Positions 54,894-63,123 of a stretch of DNA of 64,000 nt are shown in pieces; position 1 is the first letter of the stretch; every line of letters starts with the position of its first letter. Origin of the DNA: Paramagnetospirillum caucaseum (GTDB lineage: Bacteria; Pseudomonadota; Alphaproteobacteria; Rhodospirillales; Magnetospirillaceae). The stretch lies in contig NZ_AONQ01000017.1 of NCBI RefSeq assembly GCF_000342045.1, positions 1 through 64,000 of the forward strand, written 5' to 3'. Below the pieces are notes generated by a model. The model made no database searches. It saw nothing but the letters and a program-made list of their open reading frames with translations, and was not told where the DNA came from. A program made the translations under genes and the position numbers.

Positions 54894-55514
54894 TCAATCG
54901 GCTTTGAAACACGCCGCCACCAGCTTGGCGAAGGCATCGGCCCGATGGCTGATGGCGTGCTTGGCGGCCGCCTCCATCTCGCCGAAGGTGAGCTGGCCGT
55001 CCTTGGGCAGGAAGATGGGATCGTAGCCGAAGCCGTTGCCGCCCTTGGGCGGCCAGACGATATCGCCCTCCACCACGCCCTCGAAGGTCTCGCAATGGCC
55101 GTCGGGCCAGGCCAGGGCCAGGGCGCAGACGAAGCGGGCGGTGCGGTCCTTCTCGTCGCCCAGCGCGGTGTGGACCTTGGCCATGGCGAAGGCGAAATCC
55201 TTGGCCGCCCCCGCCCAGCGGGCGGAATAGATGCCCGGCGCCCCGGCCAGGGCATCCACCGCCAGGCCGGAATCGTCGGCCAGCGACGGCAGGCCGGAGG
55301 CCAGGGCGGCGGCGCGGGCCTTCAGCTCGGCATTGGCGGCGAAGGTATCGCCGGTCTCGTCGGGCTCGGGCAGGCCCAGGGTGCCGGCCGACACCACCTG
55401 GGTGCCGAACGGGGCCAGTAATTCGCCGATCTCGCGGACCTTGCCGGCATTGTGGCTGGCGATGACCAGCCTGCCGCCGTCAAAATGCCGAGGGGGGAAC
55501 CGCCGGGCGTTCAT
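54894..55514 (-). CDS. rdgB: Non-canonical purine NTP pyrophosphatase RdgB (HAM1)
   Basis: 206 residues; hydrolyses ITP, dITP and XTP to keep them out of [46 protein letters not shown] and [10 protein letters not shown] are the family signatures, and SHRADA ends the active site. The ATG overlaps the rph stop by four bases. Confidence 0.96.
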   Translation of the reverse strand: MNARRFPPRHFDGGRLVIASHNAGKVREIGELLAPFGTQVVSAGTLGLPEPDETGDTFAANAELKARAAALASGLPSLADDSGLAVDALAGAPGIYSARWAGAAKDFAFAMAKVHTALGDEKDRTARFVCALALAWPDGHCETFEGVVEGDIVWPPKGGNGFGYDPIFLPKDGQLTFGEMEAAAKHAISHRADAFAKLVAACFKAD

Positions 55515-56230
55515 GTCAGCCCCAGGGCCTTTTTCTGCGCCTCGACCAGTTGGCGGATGCCGGCTTCGGCCAGGTCGGTCAGCTCGAGGAACTGGGTGCG
55601 TGAGAAGGGACGCTCCTCGGCGGTGCCCTGGATCTCGACGATGCCTCCCGTTCCGGTCATGACGAAATTGGCGTCGGCCTGGGCGTTGGAATCCTCGGGG
55701 TAATCCAGGTCGAGGACGGCGGTGCCCTCGTAGATGCCGCAGGAGATGGCCGCCACGTGATCGGTGAGCGGCACGCTTTTCAGCAGTTCCAGGCGGACCA
55801 GCCGCTGGAAGGCCAGGTGCAGGGCGACGAAGGCGCCGGTGATCGAGGCGGTCCGCGTGCCGCCGTCGGCCTGCAGCACGTCGCAATCGATCTTGATCTG
55901 GCGTTCGCCCATGGCGGCGAGATCGGTGACCGAGCGCAACGAGCGGCCGATCAGCCGCTGAATCTCGTGGGTGCGGCCCGATTGCTTGCCCTTGGCCGCC
56001 TCGCGGTCGGTGCGGGTGTGGGTCGAACGCGGCAGCATGCCGTATTCGGCGGTGACCCAGCCCTTGCCGGTGTTGCGCAGGAAGGGCGGCACCTTTTCCT
56101 CCACCGAGGCGGTGCACAGCACATGGGTGTCGCCGAACTTGGCGATGCACGAGCCCTCGGCATGGCGCGACACGCCGGTTTCCAGGATGACGGTGCGAAG
56201 CTGGTCGGGGGCGCGGCCGGACGGTCTCAT
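55511..56230 (-). CDS. rph: Ribonuclease PH
   Basis: A 239-residue phosphorolytic 3' exoribonuclease that trims tRNA ends. [12 protein letters not shown] starts the family pattern; [32 protein letters not shown] (phosphate-binding Arg near its end) and [19 protein letters not shown] are intact. The start is the ATG at 56230; the frame upstream is not family-like. It is divergent from hrcA. Confidence 0.96.
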   Translation of the reverse strand: MRPSGRAPDQLRTVILETGVSRHAEGSCIAKFGDTHVLCTASVEEKVPPFLRNTGKGWVTAEYGMLPRSTHTRTDREAAKGKQSGRTHEIQRLIGRSLRSVTDLAAMGERQIKIDCDVLQADGGTRTASITGAFVALHLAFQRLVRLELLKSVPLTDHVAAISCGIYEGTAVLDLDYPEDSNAQADANFVMTGTGGIVEIQGTAEERPFSRTQFLELTDLAEAGIRQLVEAQKKALGLT

Positions 56231-56314
56231 GGCGTTGGCAAGTCCTCTTAAGGGGAAGAGGCGGCAAGCTACCTCCATATGGTGGGCCGCGTCCACAATC
56301 TCGACCCCCCGACA

Positions 56315-56343
56315 TTGACGAGGGGCCAAGGCGCCACTAGATT
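56315..56343 (+). promoter_or_regulatory. Sigma-70-type promoter of hrcA-grpE
   Basis: TTGACG at 56315-56320, a 17-bp spacer and TAGATT at 56338-56343, about 34 bp upstream of the hrcA start. No CIRCE inverted repeat (TTAGCACTC type) is seen near it. Confidence 0.65.
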
Positions 56344-56376
56344 TTCGCCGCACCGGAGAACGCCCAGGGAAGCCCA

Positions 56377-57441
56377 ATGCCACGGACCAAGGGGCCCGTC
56401 ATCACCGAGCTGAATGAAAGATCGCGGGAAATCTTCCGCCAGATCGTGGAAGCCTATGTGGAAACGGGCGAGCCCATCGGCTCGCGCACCCTGTCGCGCC
56501 GCCTGACGCTCTCCCTGTCGCCGGCCACCATCCGCAACGTCATGGCCGACCTGGAAGATTTCGGCCTGCTCTACGCGCCCCACACCTCGGCCGGGCGGCT
56601 GCCCACCCAGGCGGGCATGCGGCTGTTCGTCAACGGCCTGCTGGAGGTGGGCCGCATGGCCGATGCCGAGCGCTCGGCCATCGACGCCCAGTGCAAGGCG
56701 GCCGGCCGCTCCATGGAGCAGGTGCTGGGTGAGGCGCTGGGAGCGCTGTCGGGTCTTTCGCGCTGCGCCGGCGTGGTGGTGGCGCCCAAGATCCAGCGCA
56801 CGCTGAAACATGTGGAATTCGTCTGGCTGGGCCGCAACCGCGCCCTGGTGGTGCTGGTCACCGAGGACGGCATGGTGGAGAACCGCATCCTCGACCTGCC
56901 CGACGGCGTCGAGATGTCCACCCTGGTGGAGGCGGGCAACTACCTCAACGCCCGGCTGGCCGGCCGTTCGCTGGACGAGGTCAGAGACGAGATCACGGCG
57001 GAGCTGGAACAGCACCGCACCTTGCTGGATTCGCTGACCAAGCGGGTGATCGAGGCCGGGCTGGCCACCTGGGCGGGGGGCGAAAGCCATTCGGCCCTGA
57101 TCGTGCGCGGCCAGTCCCATCTGCTCGAAGACGTCACCGCCGTCGAGGATCTGGAGCGCATCCGCTCCCTGTTCGAGGCGCTGGAAACCTCCGAGCAGTT
57201 CCTGCGCCTGGTCGACCTCACCCAGGTGGCCGACGGGGTGCAGATCTTCATCGGCGCCGAAAGCGACCTGTTCGGCGTCACCGGCTGTTCCATGGTGGTG
57301 GCGCCCTACCGCGACGCCCGCGAACGCATCGTCGGGGCCATCGGGGTGATCGGCCCGCAACGCATCAACTATGCCCGCATCATTCCCATGGTCGACTACA
57401 CCGCCAAGGTGATCGGCCGCCTGATCGGGCAACCCACCTGA
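56377..57441 (+). CDS. hrcA: Heat-inducible transcription repressor HrcA
   Basis: 354 residues; represses groESL/dnaK-type operons by binding CIRCE elements. The N-terminal winged HTH has [35 protein letters not shown] (given here as the family block, residues about 29-62), followed by the GAF-like domain. Its operators must lie elsewhere because no CIRCE is present here. It is followed by grpE after 32 bp. Confidence 0.96.
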   Translation: MPRTKGPVITELNERSREIFRQIVEAYVETGEPIGSRTLSRRLTLSLSPATIRNVMADLEDFGLLYAPHTSAGRLPTQAGMRLFVNGLLEVGRMADAERSAIDAQCKAAGRSMEQVLGEALGALSGLSRCAGVVVAPKIQRTLKHVEFVWLGRNRALVVLVTEDGMVENRILDLPDGVEMSTLVEAGNYLNARLAGRSLDEVRDEITAELEQHRTLLDSLTKRVIEAGLATWAGGESHSALIVRGQSHLLEDVTAVEDLERIRSLFEALETSEQFLRLVDLTQVADGVQIFIGAESDLFGVTGCSMVVAPYRDARERIVGAIGVIGPQRINYARIIPMVDYTAKVIGRLIGQPT

Positions 57442-57473
57442 CCGTAACCCCAAGAGATCGAGAGAGCCTTGCC

Positions 57474-58073
57474 ATGACCCAGGATCAGACCGCCGAGCAG
57501 ACGCCCGCCGCCGAGAGCGCCGATCAGGGCCCGGCCGCCGAATCCACCGCGCCGCCGGCCGCCGATGCCAATCGCCTCGCCGAACTGGAGGCCGAGATCG
57601 CCAAGTTGAAGAATGACGTGCTCTACGCCAAGGCCGAGACCGAGAACACGCGACGCCGCCTGGAGCAGCAGGCCGAGGATCGCGGCAAGTATGCCGTCTC
57701 CAACATCGCCAAGGACGTGCTGTCGGTAGCCGACAATCTGCGCCGCGCCCTGGATTCGGTGCCGGCCACGGCGCGGGAAGGCAACGAATCCCTGGCCGCG
57801 CTGACCACCGGCGTCGAGATGACCGAACGGGAATTGCTGGCCACCTTCGAGCGCTACGGCATCAAGATGGTGGCGGCCCAGGGTGAACGTTTCGATCCCA
57901 ATCTGCATCAGGCCATGATGGAGATGGAGGATCCCAGCCAGATCGAGGGCACCGTGGTGCTGGTCATGCAGGCCGGCTACACCCTGCACGACCGCCTGCT
58001 GCGCCCGGCCTTGGTGGGCGTGGCCAAGGGCGGCCCCAAGAGCGGCGGCAACAACGTCGACACCAGCGTCTGA
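57474..58073 (+). CDS. grpE: Nucleotide exchange factor GrpE
   Basis: 199 residues; releases ADP from DnaK. An acidic, Ala-rich N terminus, a long coiled coil (LAELEAEIAKLKNDVLYAKAETENTRRR, residues about 37-65) and the C-terminal beta domain (HQAMMEMEDPSQIEGTVVLVMQAGYTLHDRLLRPALVGVAKG, given by its span about 142-183). dnaK and dnaJ do not follow. A strong terminator ends the operon. Confidence 0.97.
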   Translation: MTQDQTAEQTPAAESADQGPAAESTAPPAADANRLAELEAEIAKLKNDVLYAKAETENTRRRLEQQAEDRGKYAVSNIAKDVLSVADNLRRALDSVPATAREGNESLAALTTGVEMTERELLATFERYGIKMVAAQGERFDPNLHQAMMEMEDPSQIEGTVVLVMQAGYTLHDRLLRPALVGVAKGGPKSGGNNVDTSV

Positions 58074-58080
58074 GCCGGGG

Positions 58081-58118
58081 AAGCAAAGGCCCCCGCCTGG
58101 GCGGGGGCCTTTGCTTTC
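58081..58118. terminator. Strong terminator behind grpE
   Basis: A 17-bp perfect inverted repeat (AAGCAAAGGCCCCCGCC and its complement) around TG, with an A-rich left foot and a T-rich right foot. It can work in both directions and also serves the convergent XRE gene, whose stop lies in its right edge. Confidence 0.92.
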
Positions 58119-58554
58119 AGCCGGCGGCCGGTGGGGAGTGGCGCAGCGACAGAGCCTTGATGGCCAGGGGGATGCCCCAGCCCAGGGCCGGATAGATCAC
58201 CCAGAGATGGTCGGGGTTGTGGATCAGGTTGACGGCGGCCAAGCCACTCATCACGCCGGTGAAGACCAGGAGATGGCGGCGGAATGTCCTCCGGGAATCA
58301 CGGGGGGCGGGCAGGGACGTGGCGGTATCGGTCATGGCGGTATCCTTGGCGAGGGGGACAGATCCTCTCCGAAGGTGGTCCAGGGGCACGTCGAAGGCCG
58401 CCGCCAGGGCTTTCAGCGTTTCCAGGGCGGCGGGTTGGCCTTGCTCCAGCCGTTGGACGGTGCGGGCGCTGATGCCCGCGATGTCGGCCAGTTGCTCCTG
58501 CGACCAGGCGCGCTGGAGGCGAAGCTCACGAATGGTTTCGGCGGTATCAGTCAT
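58117..58554 (-). CDS. XRE-family regulator with a C-terminal 2TM domain
   Basis: 145 residues from the ATG at 58554. HTH: IRELRLQRAWSQEQLADIAGISARTVQRLEQG. The C-terminal part has two hydrophobic helices (about 95-112 and 118-138) with NPDHLWVIYPALGWG between them, the pattern of the 2TM domain found behind some XRE regulators and kinases. It is probably a membrane-bound regulator; the signal is unknown. Confidence 0.87.
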   Translation of the reverse strand: MTDTAETIRELRLQRAWSQEQLADIAGISARTVQRLEQGQPAALETLKALAAAFDVPLDHLRRGSVPLAKDTAMTDTATSLPAPRDSRRTFRRHLLVFTGVMSGLAAVNLIHNPDHLWVIYPALGWGIPLAIKALSLRHSPPAAG

Positions 58555-58630
58555 GCTCCAGGCCCTCGGAAAAGGTGGCGCCAGCATGGGGTGAACCCCG
58601 CGACGGCGCCACGACACCAGGACGACAGGC

Positions 58631-58795
58631 CTATTTCAACGCCCCATAGACCAGCGAGCCCAGCAGGAGGGCCAGCAGGGCCATCATGCCGAAGAACAGC
58701 TTGCGCGCCATGGCCACCTCTTCGGGGCCGGAATGCTCCCACTCCTTGTAGCGGCGCTTGACCTGGGGTTGCTCGGGCGTCTGCTCCTCGCTCAT
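58631..58795 (-). CDS. Short membrane protein downstream of dapB
   Basis: 54 residues: a charged start (EEQTPEQPQVKRRYKEWEHSG) and one hydrophobic helix at the C terminus (MMALLALLLGSLVYGAL). It begins two bases after the dapB stop on the same strand, so co-transcription is likely. Unknown function; its codon use looks native. Confidence 0.7.
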   Translation of the reverse strand: MSEEQTPEQPQVKRRYKEWEHSGPEEVAMARKLFFGMMALLALLLGSLVYGALK

Positions 58796-58797
58796 CT

Positions 58798-59595
58798 CTA
58801 GAGCCCCAGCACGTCGCGCATGGAATAAAGACCCGGCGTCCGGCCGGCGGCCCAGCGGGCGGCCCGCACGGCACCCTTGGCGAACACGGCGCGCGACGAG
58901 GCCTTGTGGGTCAGCTCGACCCGCTCGCCCTCGGCGGCGAACATCACCGTGTGGTCGCCCACCACGTCGCCGCCGCGCAGGGTGGCGAAGCCGATCTCGC
59001 CCTTGGGCCGCGCCCCGGTATGGCCGTCGCGGCTCTTGCACCACACGCCGTCCAGCGCCACCTGGCGGCCCGCAGCGGCGGCGCGGCCCAGGCCAAGCGC
59101 CGTGCCGCTGGGAGAATCCACCTTGTGGCGATGGTGCATCTCGACGATCTCGATATCGTAATCGTCGCCCAGGATGGCGGCGGTGCGCTCGGTCAGCGCC
59201 ATCAGCAGGTTGATGCCGACGCTGAAATTGGGGGCGTAGACCACCGGGGCGGCCTGGGCCGCCTCGGCCAGCCGGGCCTCGTCGTCCTTGGACAGCCCGG
59301 TGGTGCCCACCACCAGCACCTTGCCGAGTTCGGCGGCCATGGCGGCGTGGGCCAGGGTGGCGGACGGCGCGGTGAAGTCGATGACGGCGTCCGAGGCGGC
59401 GAACAGCGCCCGTGGGTCGGCGCTCACCGAGGCCCCCACCGATTCGCGGCCCAGCAGGGCGCCGAGATCGCGGCCGACGAATTCGGTTCCGGCCCGTTCG
59501 GTGCCGCCCGACAGCCGGCAGCCCTCGGCGGCCAGCACCGCTTCCATCAGCATCCGGCCCATGCGCCCGGCGCATCCGACGATTCCGATCCTCAT
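58798..59595 (-). CDS. dapB: 4-hydroxy-tetrahydrodipicolinate reductase DapB
   Basis: 265 residues; NAD(P)H-dependent step of lysine and diaminopimelate synthesis. The Rossmann motif is GIVGCAGRMGRML; the catalytic motif EMHHRHKVDSPSGTAL and NFSVGINLL are intact. The start is the ATG at 59595; the upstream open frame is a coincidence of high GC. Confidence 0.97.
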   Translation of the reverse strand: MRIGIVGCAGRMGRMLMEAVLAAEGCRLSGGTERAGTEFVGRDLGALLGRESVGASVSADPRALFAASDAVIDFTAPSATLAHAAMAAELGKVLVVGTTGLSKDDEARLAEAAQAAPVVYAPNFSVGINLLMALTERTAAILGDDYDIEIVEMHHRHKVDSPSGTALGLGRAAAAGRQVALDGVWCKSRDGHTGARPKGEIGFATLRGGDVVGDHTVMFAAEGERVELTHKASSRAVFAKGAVRAARWAAGRTPGLYSMRDVLGL

Positions 59596-59739
59596 GTCCC
59601 GGTCCTTTCCAAAACGGTCCCACTTTCTTAGTGACAGAACGCCGGGAAATCCAGTCTTGAGAGACAAAAGTAGGGTCATCACCGGATTCTGTTGCAGTGC
59701 ATAAACCGTCAGTGGCACTGTCCCTTTGGAATTGATCCA

Positions 59740-61851
59740 ATGGATTCGAAGTTCATGAGTGGCGATGTGTTGGCCTTTGCCCGTGGCGGCGACGACCTCG
59801 GCGGTTACCGCTCGCTGTTCGAGAACGCGGTCGAAGGCATCTACCGCACCACTCCGGACGGGCGCTATCTCGACGCCAATCCGGCCCTGGCGCGCATCTA
59901 CGGCTACAATGATCCGGCCGAGCTGATCGCCGGGCTGACCGACATCGCCCGCGGCCTCTACGTGGACCCCGCCGACCGCGAGCGGTTCCGCGGGATTCTG
60001 GCCCGCGATTCGGTGGTGCGCAATTTCGAGGCCCGGGTGCGGACCCGCAGCGGCCAGGTCATCTGGATCGCCGAGAACGCCCGGGCGGTCTACGACCCGC
60101 GCGGCAAGCTGGTCTGCTACGAGGGCACCGTCCAGGACGTCACGGCGCGCAAGCAGGCCGAGGAATCGCTGCGTCTGGCCGCCACGGTGTTCGAGACGGT
60201 GGGCGAGGCCATCGTGGTCACCGACCGCGAGCGGCGCATCCTGGCGGTCAACGCCGCCTTCGAGCGCATGACCGGGTGGAGCGCCGCCGAGGTCACCGGC
60301 CGGCCCTGCGACCTGCTGGCCGTCGAGATGATCGGGCTGCGCGAGATCGACGAGATGTGGCGCCTGGCCGCCAACACCGGCCAGTGGTCGGGCGAGACCT
60401 GGACGCGGCGCAAGGACTCCGAGCCCTTTCCCGCCGCCCTGGCGCTGACCGCCGTGGACCAGGGGGCCACCGGACAGGACGGCGATGGGCGCTTCGTGCT
60501 GCTGCTGCGCGACATCACCCGCAAGCGGCGCGACGAGCAGCGCATCCGCTTCCATGCCAGCCACGACGCCCTGACCCGCCTGCCCAACCGTCATACGGTG
60601 ATGGAGGCCCTGGGCGAGGCCATCGTGCGGGCCGAGCAGACCGGCGAGCGTCTCGCCGTGCTCTATCTCGACGTCAACCGCTTCAAGGACATCAACGACA
60701 GCTACGGCCACGCGGTGGGCGACGAGCTGCTGCGCCAGGTGGCGCGCCGCCTCAAGGCCTGCGTGCGGGCCAGCGACATCATCGGCCGGCTGGGCGGCGA
60801 CGAATTCGTCATGCTGCTGCCCAGCGTCGGCGACCATTCCGCCGCCCAGGCCTGCGCCGGCAAGGTGCTCTACGCCTTCGCCGAGCCCTTCGACATGGAC
60901 GGCCTGCAGCTGTTCGCCGGCACCAGTATCGGCATCGCGCTCTATCCCGACGACGCCGACGGGGCGGAAAGCCTGCTGTCGCGGGCCGACGCCGCCATGT
61001 ATCACGCCAAGCGCGGCGGCCTGCCCTACAGCTGTTTCGATATGGAAATGGATCGCCAGGTGGCCGAGCGGGTCAGCCTGGAGAACGATCTGCGCCTAGC
61101 GTTGGGCGAGGACCAGTTCCGCCTGGTGTTCCAGCCCAAGGTCGATGCGCTGTCGGGGACCATCGTCGGGGCCGAGGCGCTGATCCGCTGGCGCCATCCG
61201 GTGCGGGCCGACGTTTCGCCCGGCCTGTTCATTCCCGTCGCCGAGCGGGCCGGGCTGATCGGCGCCATCGACGACTGGGTGCTGGGCGAGGCCTGCCGCC
61301 AGGTGGCGAAGTGGCGGCGCCAGGGGCTGATCCTGCCCGCCATCAGCGTGAACCTGTCGCCGGCCCAGTTCCACGACGGCCGTCTCAAGGACAAGGTCAA
61401 GGCGGCCCTGGCCGAATCCGGCCTGCCGCCCGCGGTGCTGGAACTGGAAATCACCGAGACCATGATGGCCAGCGACGTGGACCGCGCCATCGAGATTCTC
61501 GGCCAGCTGACCACCCTGGGGGTGCGGGTGTCGCTGGACGATTTCGGCACCGGCTATTCCTCGCTGGCCTATCTCAAGCTGTTCCCGGTCTCGACGCTGA
61601 AGATCGACCGCGCCTTCGTCACCGAACTGCCGGGCAACGCCAAGGACGGGGCCATCATCGCCTCGATCATCGCCCTGGCCGGCAATCTGGGCTTCACGGT
61701 CATCGCCGAGGGCGTCGAGACCCGCGAGCAGGCCGCCTTCCTGGCGGCGCGCGGCTGCCCGGTGATGCAGGGCTTCCTGTTTTCGCGGCCCGTCGACGCC
61801 GACACCTTCGCCGGATTGCTGGCCACGCCGGAAGGATTGATCCGCCTGTAG
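59740..61851 (+). CDS. PAS-PAS-GGDEF-EAL cyclic-di-GMP signalling protein
   Basis: 703 residues without membrane segments. Two PAS domains (about 20-140 and 145-270; the first with YRSLFENAVEGIYRTTPDG). The diguanylate cyclase domain has an intact RLGGDEFV near residue 351. The phosphodiesterase domain has GAEALIRW, ETMMAS and DDFGTGYSSL. Both active motifs are conserved, so it could make and break c-di-GMP; which dominates cannot be read. The ATG at 59740 is chosen over upstream codons because the PAS fold starts soon after it. Confidence 0.95.
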   Translation: MDSKFMSGDVLAFARGGDDLGGYRSLFENAVEGIYRTTPDGRYLDANPALARIYGYNDPAELIAGLTDIARGLYVDPADRERFRGILARDSVVRNFEARVRTRSGQVIWIAENARAVYDPRGKLVCYEGTVQDVTARKQAEESLRLAATVFETVGEAIVVTDRERRILAVNAAFERMTGWSAAEVTGRPCDLLAVEMIGLREIDEMWRLAANTGQWSGETWTRRKDSEPFPAALALTAVDQGATGQDGDGRFVLLLRDITRKRRDEQRIRFHASHDALTRLPNRHTVMEALGEAIVRAEQTGERLAVLYLDVNRFKDINDSYGHAVGDELLRQVARRLKACVRASDIIGRLGGDEFVMLLPSVGDHSAAQACAGKVLYAFAEPFDMDGLQLFAGTSIGIALYPDDADGAESLLSRADAAMYHAKRGGLPYSCFDMEMDRQVAERVSLENDLRLALGEDQFRLVFQPKVDALSGTIVGAEALIRWRHPVRADVSPGLFIPVAERAGLIGAIDDWVLGEACRQVAKWRRQGLILPAISVNLSPAQFHDGRLKDKVKAALAESGLPPAVLELEITETMMASDVDRAIEILGQLTTLGVRVSLDDFGTGYSSLAYLKLFPVSTLKIDRAFVTELPGNAKDGAIIASIIALAGNLGFTVIAEGVETREQAAFLAARGCPVMQGFLFSRPVDADTFAGLLATPEGLIRL

Positions 61852-61879
61852 CCGCCCCGGCCGATCCGTCTGTAGCCGC
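61839..61879. repeat. Tandem duplication spanning the stop of the GGDEF-EAL gene
   Basis: GATCCGCCTGTAGCCGC (61839-61855) and GATCCGTCTGTAGCCGC (61863-61879), 16 of 17 identical, period 24. The first copy contains the stop TAG. Confidence 0.88.
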
Positions 61880-61938
61880 TTGTGTTGATCCCGGCTCCAG
61901 CCTATAAGAAAACAAACCTTTTCCGGTGTTTGCAGACC

Positions 61939-63000
61939 ATGCTGATCACCTGTCCCGCCTGCGGAACCAACTTCTCCATCCCCGACAGCGCGCTCGGAAC
62001 CTCCGGGCGCAAGCTGAAATGCGCCAAGTGCGCCCACAAGTGGTTCCAGACGCCGCTGGCCATGGACGACGACGACACCGACCTGGACCTGGCCGGCCCG
62101 TCCTTCGCCAAGACCGACTTTTCCGGAGTGACGGGCTTCAACCCGGTCAAGGACGATTCGGTGTTCGATGCGCCGCGCCCGTCGGCATCGCCGCGCCCCC
62201 CGGCGCCGGCCGACGACGATTTCGACCTGGACGTTCCGCCGGTCCCCAACTTCTCCAACCGCCTGCCCCCCGACGAGGGCATGGAGCGCATGGGCGAGGC
62301 CAGCCTGCTGGACGACGGGCCGCAGCCGGTGCCCGAACTGTTCTCCACCGCGGCCAGCGAGGGCAAGAAGGGGACGGGCGTCCTGTGGCTGCTGCTGGTC
62401 CTGCTGATTCTCGGCGGGCTGGGCGGCGCCGGCTACTATTTCCAGGACCATCTGGTGGAAGCGGTCCCCGAGGCCGGCGAATTGCTGGGCCAGGCCGGTC
62501 TGCGCCGGGAAAAGCCCGGCGCCGGGCTGGAACTGCGCAAGGCCGGCACGCCGGAACGCTTCGTCCACAACGACACCGACGTGCTGGTGGTGCGCGGCAT
62601 CATCGCCAACGTCACCGACCGTTCCCGGCCGGTGCCGACCATGAAGCTGGTGCTGATGGACCGCAACAAGCAGGCGGTGCAGGAAAAGCTGTCGCAGCCG
62701 CCGGTCACCGAACTGGCGTCCCAGGGCACCGTCAGCTTCAAGATCATGCTGGAACGGCCCGACCCCAACGCCGTCGAGGTGGTGGTGGTGTTCGTGGAAG
62801 CGGGCGAGGCCAAGCCGGGCAGCGCCCAGCCGCCGGTTCCCGCCACCCCGACCCAGGCTCCGGTCGCGGCTCCGGCTCCGGTGGCCGCTCCCGTTCCGGT
62901 GGCCGCGCCAGCCCCCGCTCCTGCGGCTCCCGCGGCGGAAACCCCCGCCGTCCCCGCCCCCCCGGCGCCCGCCGAGCCCAAGCCGGCCGAGGCGAAGTAG
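61939..63000 (+). CDS. Zinc-ribbon and DUF3426 membrane protein
   Basis: 353 residues. The N-terminal MJ0042-type zinc ribbon is CPACGTNFSIPDSALG and KCAKCAHKW (residues 5-35). An acidic linker and one membrane helix (about 150-170) follow, then the DUF3426 domain (about 200-295; VVRGIIANVTDRSRPVPTMKLVL) and a Pro/Ala tail. The family is common next to ftsE/X-type genes in alphaproteobacteria; function unknown. I chose the ATG at 61939 because the ribbon begins there. Confidence 0.9.
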   Translation: MLITCPACGTNFSIPDSALGTSGRKLKCAKCAHKWFQTPLAMDDDDTDLDLAGPSFAKTDFSGVTGFNPVKDDSVFDAPRPSASPRPPAPADDDFDLDVPPVPNFSNRLPPDEGMERMGEASLLDDGPQPVPELFSTAASEGKKGTGVLWLLLVLLILGGLGGAGYYFQDHLVEAVPEAGELLGQAGLRREKPGAGLELRKAGTPERFVHNDTDVLVVRGIIANVTDRSRPVPTMKLVLMDRNKQAVQEKLSQPPVTELASQGTVSFKIMLERPDPNAVEVVVVFVEAGEAKPGSAQPPVPATPTQAPVAAPAPVAAPVPVAAPAPAPAAPAAETPAVPAPPAPAEPKPAEAK

Positions 63001-63123
63001 AGCCTTCATACCGGTCGGCCATTAAAATGACCGACCTCATTGTCCCTCGCCGGGCGCGGGCCTCCGCCCGCTTGGCCGCCGCCGCAATGGCGGCCAGATA
63101 CCGAAATCAAAGGTCGCTCGGTA
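63001..63123. repeat. Cluster of four small hairpins between convergent genes
   Basis: Stems are GGTCGG/CCGACC (63015 region), GCGGGC/GCCCGC (63056 region), GGCCGCC/GGCGGCC (63075 region) and ATACCGA/TCGGTAT (63099-63125). The last one reaches the stop of the minus-strand gene. No long T-run; they may jointly block read-through. Confidence 0.6.

Noticed and set aside
61096-63009. 637-codon minus-strand open frame
   Set aside because: Antisense shadow of the GGDEF-EAL and DUF3426 genes; composition is typical of reverse-frame translation (His, Gly, Gln rich).
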